64,000 nucleotides of DNA, taken from positions 43,164 to 107,163 of the forward strand of contig NZ_PDNU01000025.1 of the NCBI RefSeq assembly GCF_002631185.1, read 5' to 3'. The notes under the pieces are model-generated. The model ran no database searches. It was not told where the DNA came from and saw only the letters and a list, made by a program, of their open reading frames with translations. The stretch is from Teichococcus rhizosphaerae. GTDB lineage: Bacteria; Pseudomonadota; Alphaproteobacteria; Acetobacterales; Acetobacteraceae. Positions 18,409 to 24,695 of the stretch are shown piece by piece. Made by a program: the position numbers and the translations under genes. Each line of letters opens with the position of its first letter. The stretch's first letter is position 1.

Positions 18409-18740
18409 CCCTGCCGGCCCGTCCGGTGCCCGCCGGCCGCGAGGCCCGCCGGCACCCCGGGCCGGACGGCCTTCCCGCCATCGGTGTGTTCCTCCGTGGC
18501 CTGCCCGTCCATCGCCCGGCAGCGGCATTGCGGCCGCGGCGCGCAGCGGCACTCGCAGATCTCCCCATTGCCACAGCTCTGGCGCCGGCTCTCGCCGTTG
18601 CAGCTGACGCTGCAGCTCGAACGCGCCATGCCGCCGGCCTGGCAGAGCTGCCACTCCTCATCCCCCGCCGCGGGGGCGGCCCCGGCAAGGCTCCCGAGCA
18701 GCAGGGCCAGCGTGGCGATCGTCGCGGCGATTCGTGGCAT
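18405..18740 (-). CDS. Small secreted Cys-rich protein
   Basis: A 111-residue protein of unknown function. Residues 1-25 (MPRIAATIATLALLLGSLAG to APAAG) form a clear Sec signal peptide. The mature part has nine Cys in about 60 residues (patterns SSCSVSC and CECRC), suggesting disulfides or metal binding, followed by a Gly/Ala/Arg-rich tail. Two overlapping frames are also open, but only this one has a signal peptide. Its stop lies in the 19-bp repeat. Moderately sure it is real. Confidence 0.6.
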   Translation of the reverse strand: MPRIAATIATLALLLGSLAGAAPAAGDEEWQLCQAGGMARSSCSVSCNGESRRQSCGNGEICECRCAPRPQCRCRAMDGQATEEHTDGGKAVRPGVPAGLAAGGHRTGRQG

Positions 18741-18807
18741 GGGCGGGGCTCCTTCGCCGCATCACGCGGCTGTGCCATGCAGCGGGCAAAAGGTAAGAAA
18801 ATGTCAT

Positions 18808-18834
18808 TTGGAAGGGACGGCCCGCTGATATAGA
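18808..18834 (+). promoter_or_regulatory. Candidate promoter upstream of the Ala/Ser-rich protein gene
   Basis: TTGGAA (18808-18813) and TATAGA (18829-18834) are 15 bp apart, in an AT-rich pocket 36 bp upstream of the ATG at 18870. The spacing is short, so this is tentative. Confidence 0.3.
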
Positions 18835-18869
18835 TACGATATGAAAATGAAACACCCGAGGAGGTCAGG

Positions 18870-19175
18870 ATGACCAGTCACAGCCTCGCCAGTTTCGCGG
18901 AAGGGAACGCGAGCGGGGCGGCCGACCAGTCGGCCAGCGTCGAGGCGAGCGCCTCGGCGAGCGGGGATGGCGGCAGCTTCGCCTTTTCCTCCGCCACGGT
19001 TTCGATCGAGGGCGGGTCGGACAGGGGTGACTTCTACCAGCATGCCGAGGCGGAGGCTTCCGCTGGCGGCGCCGGGGAGGGGATGCCGCCGGACGTCCCC
19101 GGCTACACGCCGCCGCTGGAGGAGGAGCCGGGCTTTGGCTGGCACCTGCCGGGGCTGGATCTCGGGTTCCTTTGA
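18870..19175 (+). CDS. Ala/Ser/Glu-rich low-complexity protein
   Basis: A 101-residue protein of no recognised family, with a strong ribosome-binding site (gaggagg). Residues 15-50 alternate small and polar residues (SASVEASASASGDGG, then SFAFSSATVSIEGG), and HAEAEASAGGAGEG follows. This alternation is what an amphipathic beta-strand looks like. The tail is Pro/Gly-rich and ends in LPGLDLGFL. There is no signal peptide and no Cys. It begins a run of compositionally similar genes. Possible structural, fibre or type I-secreted protein, but this is inference. Confidence 0.65.
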   Translation: MTSHSLASFAEGNASGAADQSASVEASASASGDGGSFAFSSATVSIEGGSDRGDFYQHAEAEASAGGAGEGMPPDVPGYTPPLEEEPGFGWHLPGLDLGFL

Positions 19176-19345
19176 ACGGAAGACGATCCCTTTCTTGTGA
19201 TCCCGGAAAGGAAATCTGGACTTCCCAACCAACCCGCCTCGAAATACCGTTTCAGTATAAAAATATAAATGCCCCGAAGCGAAAGGGCGGCACGCCACGA
19301 GCGGAAGGGACGGTCCTCCAGAATGGAGGGCGAAGGAGGGAAGCG

Positions 19346-19561
19346 ATGAGGAGTCGTGATGTCACGGCCAGCAGCGGCGCCGCCACTGCGTCATCCTGCG
19401 CCGGGCAAGGGGTGGCGAGCGCCACCGCCCAGGCAAGCGCGATGGCCCTTGGCGGCGGCGGCTGGAGCGTGCTGGTGCTGCGCGGTGCGGCGAGCGCCGC
19501 GCCCGGCGCTGGAAGCGCGGCCGGGCTGAGCGCCTTCGCGACGACGATCTCCGGCACATAA
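19346..19561 (+). CDS. Small Ala/Ser/Gly-rich protein
   Basis: A 71-residue product starting MRSRDVTASSGAATASS. The ATG at 19346 is chosen because aggaggg lies 6 nt upstream; the longer frame beginning at 19172 runs over an AT-rich leader and has no such site. The body again shows the alternating pattern (VASATAQASAMALGGGG, then WSVLVLRGAASA). One Cys, no clear signal peptide, no known family. It lies between two similar genes. Confidence is limited by its size. Confidence 0.5.
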   Translation: MRSRDVTASSGAATASSCAGQGVASATAQASAMALGGGGWSVLVLRGAASAAPGAGSAAGLSAFATTISGT

Positions 19562-19649
19562 GGGAGTGAGCGATGCGCGGCCCGCCCGCGCCCTCGGCTC
19601 CATACCGGTCTTCCGCGCCAGGCCCAGGGCCAGGGCGCGGCAAGAGGTT

Positions 19650-19736
19650 GGCGGCTGGCCACCAGGCGCTGTCACGATTGACGGCCAGCCGCCTACGCCG
19701 GGGCGAAAGCCCCATCCCAGCTTCGCTCAAGCGAAG
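19650..19736 (+). promoter_or_regulatory. Structured leader: three consecutive hairpins
   Basis: Within 115 bp upstream of the next gene there are three perfect inverted repeats. The first is an 11-bp stem ggcggctggcc / ggccagccgcc (19650-19660 and 19683-19693). The second is ggggc-gaaa-gcccc with a GNRA-type tetraloop (19700-19713). The third is cttcgc-tcaa-gcgaag (19721-19736). The ribosome-binding site and ATG of the gene at 19764 follow. This looks like a folded 5' leader or small RNA; no known riboswitch class was recognised. Confidence 0.5.
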
Positions 19737-19763
19737 CGCGAACTAGGACAGAGGAAACATAAC

Positions 19764-20087
19764 ATGCGTAAGATCCTCCTGGCTACCATTGCGGCGGTCG
19801 CTCTCTCGAGCCCGGTTCTGGCGAGGGGCCCCTCGGGCAGCTCTGCCGTGGCCAGCTCGGGCGGCTCCTCCACCTCCACCATCGAAAGCAACAAGTTCGG
19901 CTTCGCGGCCGGCGCCACCGGCGCCTTCACCAGCACCGGCTCCTTCGCGGGCCGTGGCGGCGCCGGCACCTCGACCACCACGGCGAGCGGCGCGATCGGC
20001 AAGACCTCCAACGGCTTCATCGGCTCCACCACCAATGGTGGCGGGTTCGCCAAGGCCAATTCCTACGGCGGCTGGGGCGGCCGCTGA
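19764..20087 (+). CDS. Small secreted Gly/Ser/Thr-rich protein
   Basis: A 107-residue product. Signal peptide MRKILLATIAAVALSSPVLA is followed by RGPSGSSAVASSGGSSTSTIE and stretches such as GATGAFTSTGSFAGRGGAG and GGGFAKANSYGGWGGR. There is no Cys and no known domain. A gaggaaac ribosome-binding site precedes the ATG at 19764. Exported to the periplasm or surface. It is preceded by the three-hairpin leader and followed after 25 bp by another secreted-protein gene, suggesting an operon. Confidence 0.7.
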   Translation: MRKILLATIAAVALSSPVLARGPSGSSAVASSGGSSTSTIESNKFGFAAGATGAFTSTGSFAGRGGAGTSTTTASGAIGKTSNGFIGSTTNGGGFAKANSYGGWGGR

Positions 20088-20112
20088 TCCAAGCCTGGAG
20101 GACGCAGGAGAC

Positions 20113-21102
20113 ATGACCATGAACAGCATGATCCGGCGCTTCTGCGTCTTCCTCGGGGTGGGGGCGGCCATGGCCGCCCTCGCTTCCCTTCCCGCCGCGG
20201 CCCAGGAGGTGCAGCGGCAGGAATTCTACCAGCGCAACGACGTCTACAACTATGGCCTGCCGCGCAACCACCACCAGGCCCCTTCCATCGGCCTCGGCAG
20301 CATCTACGGGCTGAACCCCTGCGCCACCGGCGTCTCCGTGGGCGCCACCATGCCGCTCTTCGGCGTCGCGGGTGCCTTCAGCACGATCGACGAGGAATGC
20401 CAGATCCGCAACAACGTGGCGCTCACCGTTTCCGCCCTGAAGGACGAGGCGCTGGCGCGCGAGATCATGTGCGGCGTCGAATCCTTCCGCGTCGCGGCCG
20501 CCCGCATCGGCCGCCCCTGCATCAGGGATGGCGGCGTGCCCATCGCGCTGACCCCCGGCTCCAATCCCGAAACGGCCACCGCCTCGCAGCTCATCCCCTC
20601 GCCCAGCGCCGGCCTGCCCCCCAACGCGCTGCCGCCGGTGCCGCCGGCCCAGCCCGCTCCCCCCGTCAATGGCAATCCCGCGCCCGGCGGCTTCCGCGGC
20701 GCCAGCCTGGCGGCGCCCCGCCCCGCCTTCTGCGAGGTGCCCGGGCTGAACGTCGCCAGCTATCCGGAATGCGGCGGTGCCCCCGCCGCGGCGCCGGCGG
20801 CGCGGCAGCAGACGGAGGAGATGCCGCGCCGTGCCGCGCGGCTCCGCACCGTCGCGGTGGAGACCCGCCCGGCGGAAGCCCGGCCCACCCCCGCCCAGGC
20901 CGACCGCTCGCCGCCCCCCGCGCGCCCTTCGGCCGTGCTCGGCCGCGCCAATGGCAACCCCGCCGGCTGCGACAGCACCCCCTCCGCCATCCGCGCCCTG
21001 TTCGCGGAATGCGTCGCGGCGGAGCAGCGGCAATTCGCGCCGGAGGCCGATCACGCCGCCCTGCCGGCCTCGCCCGGCGCCGCCGGACCGGCCGCGCGGT
21101 GA
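20113..21102 (+). CDS. Secreted Cys/Pro-containing protein of unknown function
   Basis: A 329-residue product with a signal peptide (residues 1-31, ending SLPAAAQ). A folded-looking domain (about 35-160) contains Cys in NPCATG, DEECQIRNN, IMCGVES and RPCIRD. A Pro/Ala-rich linker and a second Cys-containing tail (FCEVPGLNVASYPECGG, GCDSTPS, FAECVAAE) follow. The ribosome-binding site gcaggag precedes ATG at 20113. The 3' end overlaps or abuts the TAXI gene, so the two are coupled. Even Cys spacing suggests periplasmic disulfides. No family recognised. Confidence 0.75.
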   Translation: MTMNSMIRRFCVFLGVGAAMAALASLPAAAQEVQRQEFYQRNDVYNYGLPRNHHQAPSIGLGSIYGLNPCATGVSVGATMPLFGVAGAFSTIDEECQIRNNVALTVSALKDEALAREIMCGVESFRVAAARIGRPCIRDGGVPIALTPGSNPETATASQLIPSPSAGLPPNALPPVPPAQPAPPVNGNPAPGGFRGASLAAPRPAFCEVPGLNVASYPECGGAPAAAPAARQQTEEMPRRAARLRTVAVETRPAEARPTPAQADRSPPPARPSAVLGRANGNPAGCDSTPSAIRALFAECVAAEQRQFAPEADHAALPASPGAAGPAAR

Positions 21103-21107
21103 GCGGA

Positions 21108-22121
21108 ATGGCTGGCGGGATCGGCCGGCGCGGCCTGGCCGCGCTGGCGGCCCTTTGCGCCGGCGCGGGCCTGCTGGCCCGCGGGGCGCAGGCCCAGGGT
21201 AGCGGGACGCAGGGCACGGGCCGGGCCACCATCACCCAGACGGTGCGCCGCAGCCCGGTCGATCTCGCCAATAACGGCGTGCTCGGCCTGATCGCCGGCG
21301 GCGTCGATGGCACCTATATCCGCGTCGCCTCCGACCTCGCCGCCGAACTGGACGATGGCGACCGGCTCCGCGTGCTGCCGATCCTGGGCAAGGGCTCGCT
21401 GCAGAACATCTCCGACCTGATGTATCTGCGCGGCGTGGACATGGCGATCGTGCAGTCCGACGTGCTGGCCTTCGCCCTGCGCCAGCGCCTCCACCCGAAC
21501 ATCGCGCAGCGCATCCACTACATCGCCAAGCTGTATGACGAGGAGATCCATCTCCTCGCCGGTCCCGGCATCGACCGGCTCGACCAGCTGCGCGGCCGGG
21601 TCGTCAATGTCGACGTGCGCGGCAGCGGCACGGCCATGACGGCCTCGGTGCTGCTGGGCATGCTCGATGTCGGCGCCGAGCTGGCGCACGCGCCGCAGGA
21701 CGTGGCACTGGACCAGCTCCGGCGCGGCGAGATCGCGGCCATGATCTATGTCGCCGGCAAGCCGGCGCGGCTGTTCTCGGGCATCGAGGCGGGCTCGGGG
21801 CTGCGCTTCCTGCCGCTGCCCGCCACCTCCGAGATGCTGAGCACCTATCAGCGCGCCGTCCTGTCCCCGGAGGATTATCCGCGCCTGATCGAGGCGGGGG
21901 AGACGGTGGAGACGGTGGAGACGCTCTCCCTCGGCGCGGTGCTGGCGGTCTATGCCTGGCCGCAGGGCAGCGAGCGGCATGTGCGGCTGGCCCGCTTCAC
22001 CCGCAGCCTGCTGGCCAATGCCGATGCGCTGCGGCGCCCGCCGCGCCACCCGAAATGGCGCGAGTTCGACATGGAGGCGACCCTGCCCGGCTGGACCCGC
22101 TTCACCCTGCCGTCCCGCTGA
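21108..22121 (+). CDS. TAXI-family (TRAP-associated) periplasmic binding protein
   Basis: A 337-residue product with signal peptide (GLAALAALCAGAGLLARGAQA) and the TAXI/NMT1-like core: an early GGVDGTYIRVASDLA segment, LRVLPILGKGSLQNISDLMYL, VDMAIVQSDVLAF and GRVVNVDVRGSGTAMTA. TAXI proteins bind small acids for TRAP transporters, but no DctM/DctQ genes are present. An in-frame GTG at 21099 overlapping the upstream stop is an alternative start. Coupling to the secreted Cys/Pro protein suggests a sensing or scaffold role rather than bulk uptake (inference). Confidence 0.85.
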   Translation: MAGGIGRRGLAALAALCAGAGLLARGAQAQGSGTQGTGRATITQTVRRSPVDLANNGVLGLIAGGVDGTYIRVASDLAAELDDGDRLRVLPILGKGSLQNISDLMYLRGVDMAIVQSDVLAFALRQRLHPNIAQRIHYIAKLYDEEIHLLAGPGIDRLDQLRGRVVNVDVRGSGTAMTASVLLGMLDVGAELAHAPQDVALDQLRRGEIAAMIYVAGKPARLFSGIEAGSGLRFLPLPATSEMLSTYQRAVLSPEDYPRLIEAGETVETVETLSLGAVLAVYAWPQGSERHVRLARFTRSLLANADALRRPPRHPKWREFDMEATLPGWTRFTLPSR

Positions 22122-22165
22122 CCTTTCCGCGCGCCTTTGCCGCGCGGCCGTCCTGCCGAACCGTC

Positions 22166-22199
22166 CCGCCGGGCCGGGGCCAGAGCCCCGGTCCGGCGG
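22166..22199. terminator. Strong hairpin between convergent TAXI and repeat-protein genes
   Basis: A 15-bp stem (22166-22180 with 22185-22199, one G.T pair) and a caga loop sit between the two stops. It probably serves both strands. Confidence 0.65.
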
Positions 22200-22211
22200 C
22201 GCGCTTCCTGG

Positions 22212-23150
22212 TCAGGCAAAGAAGAAGTGGTCGTAGCCGCCGCCCTGCAGGATGACGCTGGTTTCGGCCGAGGCGATGGCCATCGAGTCCGTCAGGGCCG
22301 TGGCGTCGGCCTGGCGGCTTTCCGCCACCGCGAAGGCGTTGGCCGTGGCATCGGCGTCGTTGCTGGTGGTCACCGTGCCGCTGCCTGGCGCGTAGACCAG
22401 GATCTTCGCCTCCGCATCCGCCACCGCCACGGCCACCGCCTTGGCGTCGCCGCGCTGCGCGAGCACATCGGCTTCCGCCCTGGCCGATGCGTCCGAATCG
22501 GCGGAGGCGTGGATGCGGCCGTCATTGTTGTTGGCGTAGATGAAGGTGTAGGCGTCCGCCTCCGCCTCCGCCTTGGCGGCCCCGACGATGTTGCTGGCGT
22601 TCGGCGCCGAGCCCTTCGCCTTTGCCGCCGCATCGGCGACGGAGCGCGCGAAGGCGTTCAGCCCCCCGTCATTGTCGGGTGCGAAGATGAAGACGTCGTC
22701 GCCGCGCGCGATGACGTTGCCCTTGTTGCCCGGCGCATAGACGAAGACATCGTCGCGCGCGCTGACATTGATGGTGCGCGCATTGCCGGGCGCGTAGACG
22801 AAGACGTCGTCGCCGATGCTGACGATGATCTCCTTGGTGCCCAGCGCGCGGCCGGTCTCGAAGCCGCTGACGTCGCCGCCGTTCTGCGAGCCCAGCGAGG
22901 TGGACAGCAGATCCCGGAAGAAGCCCAGCACCTGCTTGTTGGTGCCGCTCACATAGTAGCTGTCCTTGTCGACATTGAAGCCCTCGACGGGGTCCGCGTC
23001 GAACCGGAACACCGGGATGGTGATGTCGGAGGCGTGCTTCTTTCGCAGCTCGGCATCGATGTCGAGGGTGATGCCATCTTCGAAGAACCGCATCCGGGAT
23101 GCGGCGCCGGCATCCGCCACGGCGGCGGATGAGGACTGTTCTCTCGCCAT
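22212..23150 (-). CDS. Repeat protein with five VYAPGN-like motifs and Ala-rich alternating segments
   Basis: A 312-residue protein of no recognised family, without signal peptide or Cys. Five copies of a motif occur: DDVFVYAPGN (114), DDVFVYAPGN (133), DDVFIFAPDN (151), AYTFIYANNN (200) and AKILVYAPGS (248). Spacings are 19, 18, 49 and 48 residues. The later copies are separated by Ala-rich alternating stretches (AAKAEAEADA, AVAVAVADAEA, DADATANAFAVAE). The C terminus is GGGYDHFFFA. The motif recalls the GDDxFVF strand of RTX-type repeats, so type I secretion is possible. A good ggggagg ribosome-binding site precedes ATG at 23150. Confidence 0.75.
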   Translation of the reverse strand: MAREQSSSAAVADAGAASRMRFFEDGITLDIDAELRKKHASDITIPVFRFDADPVEGFNVDKDSYYVSGTNKQVLGFFRDLLSTSLGSQNGGDVSGFETGRALGTKEIIVSIGDDVFVYAPGNARTINVSARDDVFVYAPGNKGNVIARGDDVFIFAPDNDGGLNAFARSVADAAAKAKGSAPNASNIVGAAKAEAEADAYTFIYANNNDGRIHASADSDASARAEADVLAQRGDAKAVAVAVADAEAKILVYAPGSGTVTTSNDADATANAFAVAESRQADATALTDSMAIASAETSVILQGGGYDHFFFA

Positions 23151-23222
23151 ATCTTAAAAACCTCCCCTGTGATCGGAATCCGCGATGCGGGACAGGACTC
23201 CGGAGGAAGGCAGGATTTGTGG

Positions 23223-23248
23223 ATTATATTGTCAGGTCGAAACAATAT
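23223..23248 (-). promoter_or_regulatory. Candidate -10 element and dyad operator for the repeat-protein gene
   Basis: On the minus strand TATAAT (complement of 23223-23228) lies 73 bp upstream of the ATG at 23150. It overlaps a perfect 7-bp dyad, atattgt at 23226-23232 and acaatat at 23242-23248, separated by 9 bp. The DNA is locally AT-rich in a GC-rich genome. No convincing -35 was found. Confidence 0.4.
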
Positions 23249-23440
23249 GGCGTGACCTGGGCTGCTCGGGCTCTTTTCTTCGGCAAACAAAAGGTGTGTG
23301 GTGGAAGGGCCGGATCGGCGCCTCGCCGGATGCGGGTGCCAGGCCCGGTTGCGGCACGCGGCGCGGGTGATGCCGCGGCTCGGCAGGCCGCTGGCCGGGC
23401 CGGCGCCGCCTGGCGCGGCGCCCGGTCGGCCTGGCATGGG

Positions 23441-23647
23441 TCAGGGCGGCAATTGCCGGGCGAGGCGCTTCGCCAGCCAGTAGCCGAGCAGGCCCCCCGC
23501 CGGCGCCGCCGGCAGCACCAGCACCCAGCCCGCATGCGCGTTGTTGACGACAAGGCCGAGGCCGATGCCCAGCATCAGCCCGCCCACCAGACTGCCCGTC
23601 ACCCCGGCCTTGAGCCCCAGGATCAGGATCTCCGCGCGTGTCACCAT
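23441..23647 (-). CDS. Small two-helix membrane protein
   Basis: A 68-residue hypothetical protein starting MVTRAEILILGLKAGVTGS. Two hydrophobic segments, SLVGGLMLGIGLGLVV and GWVLVLPAAPAGGLLGYWLA, flank a short NNAHA turn, and the tail is Arg/Lys-rich. No family recognised. The start could be upstream at 23698, but that extension is Arg/Cys-rich and less likely. Confidence 0.5.
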   Translation of the reverse strand: MVTRAEILILGLKAGVTGSLVGGLMLGIGLGLVVNNAHAGWVLVLPAAPAGGLLGYWLAKRLARQLPP

Positions 23648-23743
23648 GAGGATGCGGAGTAGGCGGGGGCACCCCCTCCTGGCAACCGTCTCCGGCATGC
23701 GCGCCCGGGCGGGCGCCGCGCCGGCCCCTGGACCACGCGGCGT

Positions 23744-23771
23744 TTGACAAGCCGCCTGGCGCGGGGCTAAA
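23744..23771 (+). promoter_or_regulatory. Candidate promoter for rpsD
   Basis: A perfect TTGACA at 23744-23749 is followed after 16 bp by GCTAAA (23766-23771), about 130 bp upstream of rpsD. The -10 match is weak. Confidence 0.35.
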
Positions 23772-23899
23772 GGCGCGCTCCCTTCCGGGAAAGCGGATGC
23801 AGGCCCGTCCTGCGTCCCGCCCTTGGCATGCCCGCCCTGGGACTACCGGGACACCAGCGATACCCGAACGGTACGCACAACACGCAAGGAGCCCGCCGC

Positions 23900-24517
23900 A
23901 TGACGAAGCGCGCGGAAAGCAAGTACAAGATCAATCGCCGCCTCGGCGTCAACCTGTGGGGCCGCGCCAAGTCCCCGGTCGCCAAGCGCGAGTATGGCCC
24001 CGGCCAGCACGGTCAGCGCCGCAAGCAGAAGCCGACCGACTTCGGCGTGCAGCTGATGGCCAAGCAGAAGCTGAAGGGCTACTACGGCAACATCGGCGAG
24101 AAGCAGTTCCGCAAGTATTACCAGGAGGCCGTGCGCCGCAAGGGCGACACCTCCGAGAACCTGATCGAGCTGCTGGAGCGCCGCCTGGACGCGGTGGTCT
24201 ACCGCCTGAAGCTGGCCGTGACCCCCTTCGCCGCCCGCCAGTTCGTCAACCATGGCCACATCACGGTCAATGGCAAGCGCGTGAACATCCCCTCCTACCT
24301 CGTGCGCGACAATGACGTGATCGAGGTCAAGGAGAAGTCCAAGCAGCTCGTTGCCGTGCTCGACGCCGCCCAGTCCGGCGAGCGCGAGGTGCCCGAGTAC
24401 CTCGAGATCGACCACCGCCAGATGAAGGGCCGCTTCCTGCGCGCGCCCAAGCTCTCCGACGTGCCCTATCCGGTGCAGATGGAGCCGAACCTGGTCATCG
24501 AGTTCTACTCGCGCTGA
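23900..24517 (+). CDS. rpsD: 30S ribosomal protein S4
   Basis: A primary 16S rRNA-binding protein that nucleates 30S assembly. The 205-residue product has the S4 N-terminal segment ([25 protein letters not shown]) and the S4 RNA-binding fold, with [32 protein letters not shown]. Length is normal for the alphaproteobacterial form. Start ATG at 23900 follows aagga. It is monocistronic with an intrinsic terminator. Confidence 0.98.
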   Translation: MTKRAESKYKINRRLGVNLWGRAKSPVAKREYGPGQHGQRRKQKPTDFGVQLMAKQKLKGYYGNIGEKQFRKYYQEAVRRKGDTSENLIELLERRLDAVVYRLKLAVTPFAARQFVNHGHITVNGKRVNIPSYLVRDNDVIEVKEKSKQLVAVLDAAQSGEREVPEYLEIDHRQMKGRFLRAPKLSDVPYPVQMEPNLVIEFYSR

Positions 24518-24558
24518 TCCGTTTCCGCGGGGGCCGCAGGGTCCCCGCCGGCTGCTCC

Positions 24559-24589
24559 GGCCGGAGGCGCTCGCGCCCCCGGCCTTTTT
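24559..24589 (+). terminator. Intrinsic terminator of rpsD
   Basis: A stem ggccggaggcg / cgcccccggcc (one mismatch) with a ctcg loop is followed by TTTTT. It lies 42 bp after the rpsD stop. Confidence 0.85.
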
Positions 24590-24695
24590 CATGCCTGGCG
24601 GCCCGGGCGGGCGGGTCCCGCCCCGCGCGGCGGGGGGGCAGGCAACCTTGCGCCTCGCCGTGCGGTTATGCCCGTCACGCCGCCCGGAACCGCGC

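Noticed and set aside
23151..23440. Small open frames in the 290-bp region upstream of the repeat-protein gene
   Set aside because: None has a good ribosome-binding site or plausible protein composition; the stretch holds the promoter and dyad instead.
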